Assembly (NCBI RefSeq): GCF_008843145.1
Contig: NZ_CP030265.1
Location: 5,759,001-5,823,000, forward strand
Length of the DNA stretch: 64,000 nt
DNA from: Skermanella pratensis
Lineage (GTDB): Bacteria; Pseudomonadota; Alphaproteobacteria; Azospirillales; Azospirillaceae
Direction of reading: 5' to 3'
The notes beneath the pieces were generated by a model, which did not search any database, was not told the origin of the DNA, and saw only the letters and a list, made by a program, of their open reading frames with translations. Each line of letters opens with the position of its first letter. The first letter of the stretch is position 1. Made by a program: the position numbers and the translations under genes. This document shows, in pieces, positions 8,628 to 15,705 of the stretch.

Positions 8628-9348
8628 TGGCTCGCGGTTCCCCCGGTTCATTCTGGTTACTGTTCACGGCCGATCTTGGAACAATCGATCCGGTAACCTC
8701 ATCGGTCAACACGTGATTATCCACAGCGGCCTATCTTTAACAAGCCGTTCGGGCGCAAGGCACGGTGCCCCGCGCCAGCCTCGAAGGCTGCGGAAAAATC
8801 GTACCGGACCTTGTAAAGACGGCGCCGGCAACGGGCATTGATCTATCTCAAGTGCCGAATCGGTTCCCTTCGCGATCGCGGTAGAGCGGGACCTGTCGTC
8901 TGAAACGATGAAATACTGGACGTTCCGGCGGGGTCTTCTTCATGGGATGGGGCAGGCGGAGCCGGGCCGTTGTCTTGCCCCGGGCATGACGACGGACGAT
9001 GCCGCATTGCCGCATCAGTGTTCCGGCATTGGCCGGAGTCTGGAGTCGGCGCTCGCCGGCCGGATATGGATTGGACGCGGCAGATCCGACTCATGGGCCA
9101 TGACTGCATATCGGCGGCCCGCTCGATCCAGCATCCGGGGGCGTGGTCAGCCGAGTGGTCTTTCCACTCCGGTGACCCCGCGGGCAACAGCCACGGTGAA
9201 AACGGAAGGCCCGCCGATCCGGCCCTGGACAATAAGTCGCAAGGCATAGTCCGTCCGGAGGTTGTGCCGGCCCTTCCGAACCCGCATTCAGGACGTTCCG
9301 CCAATGTAACATTTACCCCCTGTTAAGGAGCCCGCGTCTAACGTTGCG
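8628..9348. other. 720-base region without a recognisable gene
   Basis: This gap lies upstream of acs (leftward) and of the small rightward gene at 9349. It has only overlapping GC-driven reading frames with no ribosome sites and no familiar motifs. It holds an FNR/FixK-like site at 8838-8851. No tRNA-like folding or repeat was seen. Much of it is probably an acs control region or decayed sequence. Confidence 0.5.
8838..8851. promoter_or_regulatory. FNR/FixK-like site
   Basis: TTGAT-N4-CTCAA, one base off the alphaproteobacterial FNR/FixK consensus TTGAT-N4-ATCAA, about 210 bases upstream of the acs start. Oxygen-responsive control of acs is possible but unproven; a chance match is not excluded. 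Confidence 0.35.
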
Positions 9349-9627
9349 ATGGCGAGCGTGGTGCAAGGCGGGCGGGGCAGCGACATGTCGGGCGACAGGG
9401 GTGCGGACAGCGGAACGGAGGGCGGCGCGGACGGCGGGGCGGATTGCGCCGGCCGGCTGAGCCAGATCAGCAACCGTACCAGCATGATGACCATCGACGC
9501 GGTGCTCCGCGCCGTGCCGCGCGACGGCAAGGGCTATGCCGCGGCGGCCGACGAGCTGCGCGGAATCGCGCGTCGGGTCGTCCATACCACCCGGGATTTC
9601 GTGGCCAGCCTGCCGGATGCCCGCTGA
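9349..9627 (+). CDS. Small protein resembling only the hairpin tip of a chemoreceptor
   Basis: A 92-residue frame. The first 35 residues are Gly/Asp-rich with no match. From about residue 37 it reads LSQISNRTSMMTIDAVLR, then DGKGYAAAADELRGIARR and a further helix to the end. This follows the conserved signalling tip of methyl-accepting chemotaxis proteins (typically I-x-x-QTNLLALNAAIEAARAGE-x-GRGFAVVA-x-EVR) with many substitutions. There is no membrane segment, sensor or HAMP. The start is uncertain (ATG at 9349 or 9385; no good ribosome site). It could be a degraded receptor fragment or a stand-alone signalling-tip protein. Confidence 0.5.
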   Translation: MASVVQGGRGSDMSGDRGADSGTEGGADGGADCAGRLSQISNRTSMMTIDAVLRAVPRDGKGYAAAADELRGIARRVVHTTRDFVASLPDAR

Positions 9628-9639
9628 CCACCCTTGTTC

Positions 9640-10020
9640 TCAGGCCTTTTCCGATCCGACTTCCGATCCGGCCGGGCGGTCCGGGGCTAAGACCCGGCCG
9701 TCCTTCGTCGTGACCGCCACGCGGGCAAGGAACTTGCCGACGCAGGGACCACTGACGCAGAGCCCCGTGCTGATCTCGAACAGCGCGCCGTGGGTGGCGC
9801 ACTGGATATGGCGGCCGTCCAGGCTCATGAAGCGGTCGGGGGTCCAGTCCAGCGGTGAGCGGGCGTGCGGGCAGGAATTGACGTAGCCCACCGCCCTGTC
9901 GCCCTGCCGCACGACCAGGATGTCGAGCGGTGCCGAGCCGGCGGGATCGCCCGAGCGCAGCGTGAAGCCGCGCCCGGTGCCATCGGGGATTTCCTCCAGG
10001 CGGCAGAGTTCTCCGGGCAT
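9640..10020 (-). CDS. Rieske [2Fe-2S] domain protein
   Basis: A 126-residue soluble single-domain ferredoxin-like protein. Seen: the Rieske cluster ligands CPHARSPLDW (Cys-x-His) and CATHGALFEISTGLCVSGPC (Cys-x-x-His). It has no transmembrane anchor and no oxygenase domain, so it is likely an electron carrier or a small accessory Rieske protein with unknown partner. The start MPGELCR is preceded by GAGGA; an ATG at 10035 would overlap the EVE gene by eight bases. It is the last gene of the leftward tsaD-gpsA-YciI-EVE run. Confidence 0.88.
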   Translation of the reverse strand: MPGELCRLEEIPDGTGRGFTLRSGDPAGSAPLDILVVRQGDRAVGYVNSCPHARSPLDWTPDRFMSLDGRHIQCATHGALFEISTGLCVSGPCVGKFLARVAVTTKDGRVLAPDRPAGSEVGSEKA

Positions 10021-10027
10021 CGATTCC

Positions 10028-10441
10028 TCAGGCATCGATGCCGGCCAGCCGGCAGATATGCCGCCACTGGATATCGGTGACCGGGCAGACCGACAGGCGG
10101 GACTGCCGGATCAGCGCCATGTCTGCCAGGACGGGATCGGCCTTCATCTGCTTCAGGGTCACCGGCATCGCGGCGGGAACGACCGGCCTGACGTCCACCA
10201 TGCCGAACCGGCCCGACTCGTCGCCGGGGTCGGGATAGTATTCCCGCGCGATCTCGACCACGCCGACGATCTCCAGCCCCTCGTTGGAGTGATAGAAGAA
10301 GGCCCGGTCGCCCAGGCGCATGGCCTTCAGGTTGTTGGACGCCTGGTGATTGCGGACGCCGTCCCAGTGGGTGACGCCGTCCGCGACCATCCGGTCCCAG
10401 GAATATTTGAAGGGCTCGGATTTCACCAGCCAATAGGCCAT
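10028..10441 (-). CDS. EVE-domain protein
   Basis: A 137-residue protein made of one EVE (PUA-like) domain. Seen: the start MAYWLVKSEPFKYSW, GVRNHQASNNLKAMRLGDRAFFYHSNEG, and VVEIAREYYPDP, all hallmarks of the COG2947 family. EVE domains bind modified bases in DNA or RNA (inferred from the fold; the ligand here is unknown). It sits between YciI and Rieske genes with short spacing, in the conserved alphaproteobacterial tsaD-gpsA-YciI-EVE neighbourhood. Confidence 0.93.
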   Translation of the reverse strand: MAYWLVKSEPFKYSWDRMVADGVTHWDGVRNHQASNNLKAMRLGDRAFFYHSNEGLEIVGVVEIAREYYPDPGDESGRFGMVDVRPVVPAAMPVTLKQMKADPVLADMALIRQSRLSVCPVTDIQWRHICRLAGIDA

Positions 10442-10490
10442 CGCTGCCGCCTCGGGGTCTTGTCTGTCCGTCTTGGATTCCGGTCGGGTA

Positions 10491-10781
10491 TCAGGCGGGT
10501 GATTTCGGCAGGACCTTGCGCCAGGGCCGGATCGTTACGCTCTCGAATAGACCGGCCTTGGCATAGGGGTCGTCGGCGGAGAAGCGCTCGGCGCCGGCGC
10601 GGTCGTCGAACTCGACGATCAGCACGCTGCCGGTCATGGCGCTGCCGTCGTCGGTCAGCGTCGGGCCGGCGGCGAAGATCTTGTCGCCGAAGCTTTCCAG
10701 ATAGGCCAGGTGGGCGGTTCGGTTGGCCGCACGGACATCTCCGCTGCCCTGCCTGTCGGTGCAGGTGATGATGAAATGCAT
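10491..10781 (-). CDS. YciI family protein
   Basis: A 96-residue ferredoxin-like alpha/beta protein. Seen: MHFIITCTDRQGS at the start, the R-x-x-H-segment NRTAHLAYLESFGDKI, a central GPTLTDDGSAMTGSVLIVEF, and DDPYAKAGLFESVTIRPW, which matches the YciI signature (DPYxxAGLfxxvxirpw). The family resembles muconolactone isomerase and some members act as dehydrochlorinases; the role here is unknown. It is 44 bases downstream of gpsA. A second paralogue lies at 38214-38504. Confidence 0.9.
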   Translation of the reverse strand: MHFIITCTDRQGSGDVRAANRTAHLAYLESFGDKIFAAGPTLTDDGSAMTGSVLIVEFDDRAGAERFSADDPYAKAGLFESVTIRPWRKVLPKSPA

Positions 10782-10825
10782 TGCGATGTCTCCCCTTCGT
10801 TCTGTTGCGGGTGACCAGTCTTACC

Positions 10826-11842
10826 CTACCGGCCTTCGATCCGAAACGGCCGAGCCATCAGGGCCGCGATCGTCGCGTCGATGTCGGCGCCGCGGTTGAG
10901 GATGGCGTCGACCGCCTGGCAGATCGGCATGTCGACGCCCCGGCGCGCGGCGAGCGCTCCGACGGCCGCGGCGGTGTGGACACCCTCCGCGACCGAATGG
11001 CGCTCCCCCAGGATGTCCGCCAGCGGCCGTCCCTGCCCCAGCGCCGCGCCCAGCGACATGTTGCGCGACTGGTGGCTGGTGCAGGTCAGCGTCAGGTCGC
11101 CCAGGCCGGACAGGCCCGTAAGCGTCTCCGGCCGGGCGCCCAGCGCCAGGGCCAGCCGGGTGATCTCGGCGAGGCCGCGGGTGATCAGCGCGGCGCGCGC
11201 GTTGTCGCCCAGCCGCTTTCCCTCGATGATGCCGCAGGCGATCGCCAGCACGTTCTTGACGGCGCCGCCGATCTGCGCGCCGGTCACGTCGTCGGACAGG
11301 TACGGCCGGAAGCTCCGGCTGCCCAGGGTCTCGACCAGGCGCGCGCCAAGGGTCTGGTCGCCGATGGCCAGCGTGACCGCGGTCGGCTGGCCGCGCGCCA
11401 CCTCGGCCGCGAAGGTCGGGCCCGAGAGCACCGCGATCGGGTGCCCGGGCAGTTCCGCCGCCGCGGCCTCGCTCATCAGGCAGCCGGTCGCAAGCTCGAT
11501 CCCCTTGGCGCACAATACGACCGGTGTGCCGGCCGCCGCGAGCGGGGCCAGCCGGGCGCAGGCGGCGCGCAGGTGCTGCGCCGGGGTCACCAGCATCAGC
11601 ACGTCGGCCGCCGCCGCCTCCGCCAGGTCGCCGGTCAGGCCAAGCGCGGGGTCGAGCGGGATTCCGGGCAGGTAGCGGGCGTTCTCGCGCCGGTGCCGCA
11701 TCGCCTCAACAGTCTCCGCCTCGCGGGCCCACAAGATGGATTCGCGTCCCGCCCGGAGCGCCGCCAGCGCGATCGCGGTGCCCCACGCACCGGCGCCGAT
11801 CACGCCGACTCGGGCGAAAGGCAGGACATCGGCAGCGGTCAT
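10826..11842 (-). CDS. gpsA: NAD(P)H-dependent glycerol-3-phosphate dehydrogenase
   Basis: A 338-residue cytosolic enzyme that makes sn-glycerol-3-phosphate from dihydroxyacetone phosphate for phospholipid synthesis. Seen: the Rossmann start VGVIGAGAWGTAIALA, the substrate-domain motif GGAVKNVLAIACGI with the catalytic Lys, and GLSGLGDLTLTC with SRN-M-x-LG afterwards. It is at family length. It is downstream of tsaD on the same strand, separated by a 348-base gap that may hold its promoter. Confidence 0.96.
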   Translation of the reverse strand: MTAADVLPFARVGVIGAGAWGTAIALAALRAGRESILWAREAETVEAMRHRRENARYLPGIPLDPALGLTGDLAEAAAADVLMLVTPAQHLRAACARLAPLAAAGTPVVLCAKGIELATGCLMSEAAAAELPGHPIAVLSGPTFAAEVARGQPTAVTLAIGDQTLGARLVETLGSRSFRPYLSDDVTGAQIGGAVKNVLAIACGIIEGKRLGDNARAALITRGLAEITRLALALGARPETLTGLSGLGDLTLTCTSHQSRNMSLGAALGQGRPLADILGERHSVAEGVHTAAAVGALAARRGVDMPICQAVDAILNRGADIDATIAALMARPFRIEGR

Positions 11843-12190
11843 GACGGATTCCCCTGGTGGCGGACGGCGCTGTCATTACGGGAGCGGCGCGGGGATGGCA
11901 ACCGGGTTGCGCGGATCGCCCGACCGGAGCGCATACCGGGAGGGAGGAGATTGGCGACCACACGCGAATCCGGACGGTATTATCCGGAATTGCCCGCGAC
12001 CGGATTCGATCACGGCACTCCTGAACTGGACGACTCCGATACCGGACCTTGTCGCCGGGACGGTTTCCGCGGATCCCTGCGCGTGCGGGACGGGCGACCC
12101 CGAGCACTGTCCTCGACATCGAGATCGTTTTCATCGCGACGCATTCTCCCGGCGATTGACCGCCGCGGAGCCGGATATCCTCGATACCCT
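11843..12190. other. 348-base gap between gpsA and tsaD
   Basis: No recognised gene. A rightward frame opening with TTG at about 11952 after GGGAGGAGA has a plausible ribosome site but no familiar product. Another frame contains a short Cys-rich stretch (DPCACGTGDPEHC). Neither has support beyond the open frame. It may include the gpsA promoter. Confidence 0.4.
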
Positions 12191-13261
12191 TCAGGGCTTA
12201 GCACCCTTGCCCTCCGGCTTCCGGGCCGTCGGGTCGAGCGGCCAGCGGGGGCGGGGTGCGAAGTCGAGGCCGTCTGACTGGCCAAGCCGGAGCCGCTCCA
12301 GCCCGGCCCAGGCGATCATCACGGCGTTGTCGGTGCACAAGCGCATCGGCGGCGCCTGGAAACGGAAGTCCTGCTTCTCCGCCAGGGCGGTCAGCCGGGC
12401 GCGCAGATACTTGTTGGCGGCGACGCCGCCCGCCACCACCAGCGTGTCGCCGGCCGGATACTCGGCGCGGAACCGGTCCATGGCGCGGGCGCAGCGGTCG
12501 ACCATCACGTCGCCGACGGCGGCCTGGAACCCGGCGGCGAGGTCGCGGACGTCGGCCGGGTCGAGCGGGCCGGGCGGCAGCTCGTCCAGGCGGTTGCGCA
12601 CCGCCGTCTTCAGGCCGGAGAAGGAGAAGTCGCAGCCCGGGCGCCCCTTCATCGGGCGCGGCAGCTCGAACCGGGCGGGGTCGCCGCCCTGGGCGGCGCG
12701 CTCCAGCAGCGGCCCGCCGGGATAGCCCAGACCCATCAGCTTGGCCGCCTTGTCGAACGCCTCGCCGACCGCGTCGTCGATCGTGGTGCCGAGCCGCCGG
12801 TAGCGCCCGACCCCCTCGACCGCAAGGATCTGGCAATGTCCGCCCGACACCAGCAGCAGCAGATACGGGAAGGCCAGGCCTTCCGGCGCGGGGTCGGTCA
12901 GCCGCGCGGTCAGGGCGTGGCCTTCCAGATGGTTGACCGCGACGAAGGGCAGGCCGAGCACGGCGGCGATCGCCTTGGCGGTCATCACGCCGACGATCAC
13001 GCCGCCGATCAGCCCCGGCCCCCCGGTCGCCGCGACGCCGTCGAGCCGGTCGAAGCCGATGCCCGCCTCGTCCATGGCGCGGCGGATCAGGCCGTCCAGG
13101 TGGTCCAGGTGGGCGCGGGCGGCGATCTCGGGTACGACGCCGCCATAGGGGCGGTGGTCGGAGAGCTGCGACAGCACGACGTCGCCCAGGATCTCGCGCC
13201 GGTCGGTGACGACGGCGGCGGCTGTCTCGTCGCAGCTGGTTTCGATGCCTAAGACTATCAT
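12191..13261 (-). CDS. tsaD: tRNA N6-adenosine threonylcarbamoyltransferase
   Basis: A 356-residue ASKHA-fold enzyme that transfers the threonylcarbamoyl group to A37 of ANN-decoding tRNAs, working with TsaB/TsaE. Seen: the start [18 protein letters not shown], metal-binding HLEGH at H111/H115 (the same numbering as E. coli), and [10 protein letters not shown] in the C-terminal part. The start is fixed by this conserved N terminus. It lies 11 bases after a 116-residue unknown gene that is likely co-transcribed, and is divergent from hemC as in many alphaproteobacteria. Confidence 0.97.
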   Translation of the reverse strand: MIVLGIETSCDETAAAVVTDRREILGDVVLSQLSDHRPYGGVVPEIAARAHLDHLDGLIRRAMDEAGIGFDRLDGVAATGGPGLIGGVIVGVMTAKAIAAVLGLPFVAVNHLEGHALTARLTDPAPEGLAFPYLLLLVSGGHCQILAVEGVGRYRRLGTTIDDAVGEAFDKAAKLMGLGYPGGPLLERAAQGGDPARFELPRPMKGRPGCDFSFSGLKTAVRNRLDELPPGPLDPADVRDLAAGFQAAVGDVMVDRCARAMDRFRAEYPAGDTLVVAGGVAANKYLRARLTALAEKQDFRFQAPPMRLCTDNAVMIAWAGLERLRLGQSDGLDFAPRPRWPLDPTARKPEGKGAKP

Positions 13262-13272
13262 TCCGGTGCGAT

Positions 13273-13623
13273 TCAGGTTCGGGTCAGGGTTTCGGTCAGG
13301 ATCTGCTTGGTGATGACCAGCGACAGGGAGCCGTTCTCGATTTCGAGGAACTTCTCGGAAGACCTGGGCAGGGGGATCTTGTTCTTCCGGCAGAACAGGA
13401 TCAGGAAGGCGGCGATCTCGCCCTGGCCGAACCGCAATTCGTGAAGCTTGCGGGCGCCGATCTGCTCGATCTGGACGAACAGCTGAAGCTCCGGCTCGGT
13501 CGCCGTCCACACCCGGCGGACCTGCCCGTGCGGCATCTTGTCCGGATGCAGGGCCGCGAACAGCCGCACCGCCTCGCGGACCGCATCGTTCGAAAATATC
13601 ACCTGCCTGCGTTCAGTGATCAT
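13273..13623 (-). CDS. Unrecognised 116-residue protein upstream of tsaD
   Basis: A soluble mixed alpha/beta protein, with no signal peptide and no Cys pair motif. Seen: [36 protein letters not shown], then [20 protein letters not shown] and a basic, polar C terminus. Codon use matches its neighbours and the frame ends 11 bases before tsaD, so it is a real gene. I do not recognise the family. Linkage to tsaD suggests, weakly, a housekeeping or RNA-related role. Confidence 0.72.
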   Translation of the reverse strand: MITERRQVIFSNDAVREAVRLFAALHPDKMPHGQVRRVWTATEPELQLFVQIEQIGARKLHELRFGQGEIAAFLILFCRKNKIPLPRSSEKFLEIENGSLSLVITKQILTETLTRT

Positions 13624-13672
13624 CCACCGTCTCTCTGTCCACCGTGCCGCCCCCGGGGCCGAATCGGGAGGT

Positions 13673-13744
13673 AAAGCGATCCCGCCGCACCGCGGCAAAG
13701 CGATCCTGCTGCACCGCGGCAAAGCCATCCCGCCGCACCGCAGC
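13673..13744. repeat. 24-bp tandem repeat, three copies
   Basis: Three contiguous 24-base units (13673-13696, 13697-13720, 13721-13744) beginning AAAGCGATCC or AAAGCCATCC, differing at one to three positions. They lie in the divergent promoter region between the unknown leftward gene and hemC, 117 bases before the hemC start. The unit length is a multiple of three but no supported gene runs through it. Confidence 0.9.
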
Positions 13745-13860
13745 GACGGGACAGCGAGACATATAGCGTAAAAGCCCCTATACCAACGGACTTTCCACTT
13801 GCGCCGTCCCGGCCCATGTGGGGACTTCCGCAGCGGTCCGTAACGTCCTAAAGAAAAATC

Positions 13861-14805
13861 ATGAGCATCCCTGTGCGAACCGGCCCTGTCCGTATCGGCA
13901 CGCGCGGCAGCCCCCTGGCGCTGGCGCAAGCCCACCAGACCCGCGCCCGCCTGGCCGCGGCCCATGCCGCGCTGGCGGCCCCCGACGCGATCGAGATCGT
14001 GGTGATCAGGACCACCGGCGACCGCATCCAGGACCGCACCCTGATGGAGGCCGGCGGCAAGGGCCTCTTCACCAAGGAGATCGAGGAGGCGCTGGTCGCC
14101 GGGTCGATCGACCTGGCGGTCCATTCCATGAAGGACGTGCCGACCTGGCTGCCCGACGGGCTGGAGATCCGCTGCCTTCTCCCGCGCGAGGACCCGCGCG
14201 ACGCCTTCTTCTCCAACGTCGCCGCCCATCTCGACGACCTGCCGGAAGGCGCCGTGGTCGGCACCGCGAGCCTGCGCCGGCAGGCTCAGGTGCTGGCGCG
14301 GCGGCCCGACCTGAAGGTGGTACCGATCCGCGGCAACGTGGAGACGCGGCTGCGCAAGCTGGCCGACGGCGAGGTCGACGCGACCCTGCTGGCGCTCGCC
14401 GGGCTGAAGCGGCTCGACATGACCGACCGGATCACCTCGGTGATCGAGCCCGACGTCATGCTGCCCGCGGTGGCCCAGGGCGCCATCGGGATCGAGACCC
14501 GGGCCGACGACGACGTGACCAACGCCCTGCTGTCCCCGCTCAACTGCGAGGCCACCATGGTCCGCGTCTCGGCCGAGCGGGCGCTGCTGGCGGCGCTCGA
14601 CGGCTCCTGCCGGACGCCGATCGCGGCGCTGGCCAATCTCGACGAGGCGGGCAACCTGACCCTCGACGCGCTGGTGGCCGATCCCGCCGGCAAGCAGATG
14701 CTCGGCACGGCGCGGCGGGGAACCGCGGCCGATGCCGTGGCCCTGGGGCGCGACGCCGGCGAGGAGTTGAAGCGCCTGATGCCGCCGGACTTCTTCGTGC
14801 CGTGA
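13861..14805 (+). CDS. hemC: Porphobilinogen deaminase (hydroxymethylbilane synthase)
   Basis: A 314-residue enzyme that condenses four porphobilinogens into hydroxymethylbilane. Seen: RIGTRGSPLALAQA at 11-24, the active-site Asp/Lys region GGKGLFTKEIEEAL and HSMKDVPT, the Arg-rich TASLRRQAQ and PIRGNVETRL, and the dipyrromethane-cofactor Cys at C250 in LDGSCRTPIAA. It is the first gene of hemC-hemD-Mic60-hemY, with seven bases before hemD. Confidence 0.97.
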   Translation: MSIPVRTGPVRIGTRGSPLALAQAHQTRARLAAAHAALAAPDAIEIVVIRTTGDRIQDRTLMEAGGKGLFTKEIEEALVAGSIDLAVHSMKDVPTWLPDGLEIRCLLPREDPRDAFFSNVAAHLDDLPEGAVVGTASLRRQAQVLARRPDLKVVPIRGNVETRLRKLADGEVDATLLALAGLKRLDMTDRITSVIEPDVMLPAVAQGAIGIETRADDDVTNALLSPLNCEATMVRVSAERALLAALDGSCRTPIAALANLDEAGNLTLDALVADPAGKQMLGTARRGTAADAVALGRDAGEELKRLMPPDFFVP

Positions 14806-14812
14806 GCGGGCC

Positions 14813-15571
14813 GTGACCGCGCAGCCCCCCGGCACCGGACCGCGGCGCATCCTGGTGACGCGCCCGCGCGAGGATGCCCGGGCGTTCGCCTCGGAGCTGC
14901 GCGGACGCGGCTTCGAGCCGATGGTCCAGCCCTTGCTGGAAGTCCGGAACCTGCCTGGCCCGCCGCTGGAACTGGACGGCGTACAGGCCCTCCTGTTCAC
15001 CAGCGCGAACGGCGTACGAGCAACCGCAGCCCGTACGACCCGGCGCGACCTGCCGGCATTGGCGGTCGGCGACGCGACCGCCCGGTGTGCCGCGGACGCC
15101 GGCTTCACCCGGGTCGAAAGCGCCGGCGGCGATGTCGAAAGCCTCGCCCGGCTCGCTGTCCGCGTCCTGGACCCCGCGGCCGGGCGGCTGTACCATGCCG
15201 CCGGCAGCGCCGTCGCCGGCGATCTGGCCGGGGATCTCGGCCGGGCCGGCTTCACGGTGGAGCGCCAAGTGCTGTACGCGGCCGAGCCGGTGACCGAACT
15301 GCTGCCCGGCACCGCCGAGGCGCTGTACGCCGGTACAATCGACGCAGTCCTGTTTTTCTCTCCCCGGACGGCGCAAAGCTTTGTTAAGGTTGTTGAGAAG
15401 GCGGGATTGGCCGATCGCCTCGGCGAAGTCCTGGCTTTCTGCCTGAGCGAAGCGGTCGGTACGGCGGTGCGTACGGTAGGGTGGCGCGACATCCTCACCG
15501 CGCGCCGGCCGGATCAGGCGGCTCTGCTTGATCTGCTCGCATCCGCCCGGAGCCCTTCCCAGCCGGACTGA
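14813..15571 (+). CDS. hemD: Uroporphyrinogen-III synthase
   Basis: A 252-residue enzyme closing and inverting ring D to make uroporphyrinogen III. The family is poorly conserved, but the two-lobed alpha/beta layout is seen: RRILVTRPREDARAF at the start, LLFTSANGVRA at about 60, AVGDATARCAADAGF, and VLFFSPRTAQSFVKVV in the second half. The start is a GTG eight bases after the hemC stop, supporting an operon. Confidence 0.93.
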   Translation: MTAQPPGTGPRRILVTRPREDARAFASELRGRGFEPMVQPLLEVRNLPGPPLELDGVQALLFTSANGVRATAARTTRRDLPALAVGDATARCAADAGFTRVESAGGDVESLARLAVRVLDPAAGRLYHAAGSAVAGDLAGDLGRAGFTVERQVLYAAEPVTELLPGTAEALYAGTIDAVLFFSPRTAQSFVKVVEKAGLADRLGEVLAFCLSEAVGTAVRTVGWRDILTARRPDQAALLDLLASARSPSQPD

Positions 15572-15586
15572 CAACGCCGGCCGGAG

Positions 15587-15640
15587 CCCGGACCGGAACC
15601 AAGTCCCGGACCGGAACCAAGTCCCGGACCGGAACCAAGT
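15587..15640. repeat. 18-bp tandem repeat, three exact copies
   Basis: Three identical, contiguous 18-base units (15587-15604, 15605-15622, 15623-15640) of CCCGGACCGGAACCAAGT in the 134-base spacer between hemD and the Mic60-like gene. Perfect identity suggests a recent or unstable expansion. Confidence 0.95.
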
Positions 15641-15705
15641 CCAAGAACAGTTCGACGAACAACTGCCAACGATAAACGCCCCCAGGGAATACGAGAAGGC
15701 CGCTC

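Noticed and set aside
6678-8696. 672-codon rightward frame opposite acs
   Set aside because: Mirror of the acs codon pattern; no domain motifs, and acs itself is unambiguous.
13673-13744. Considered as a CRISPR-like array
   Set aside because: The 24-base units are contiguous with no spacers, only three copies, and no cas genes are present.
13624-15498. Very long leftward reading frame opposite hemC and hemD
   Set aside because: It is a GC-skew shadow. Only its last 116 codons (13273-13623) look like a protein, while the opposite strand has clear hemC and hemD motifs.
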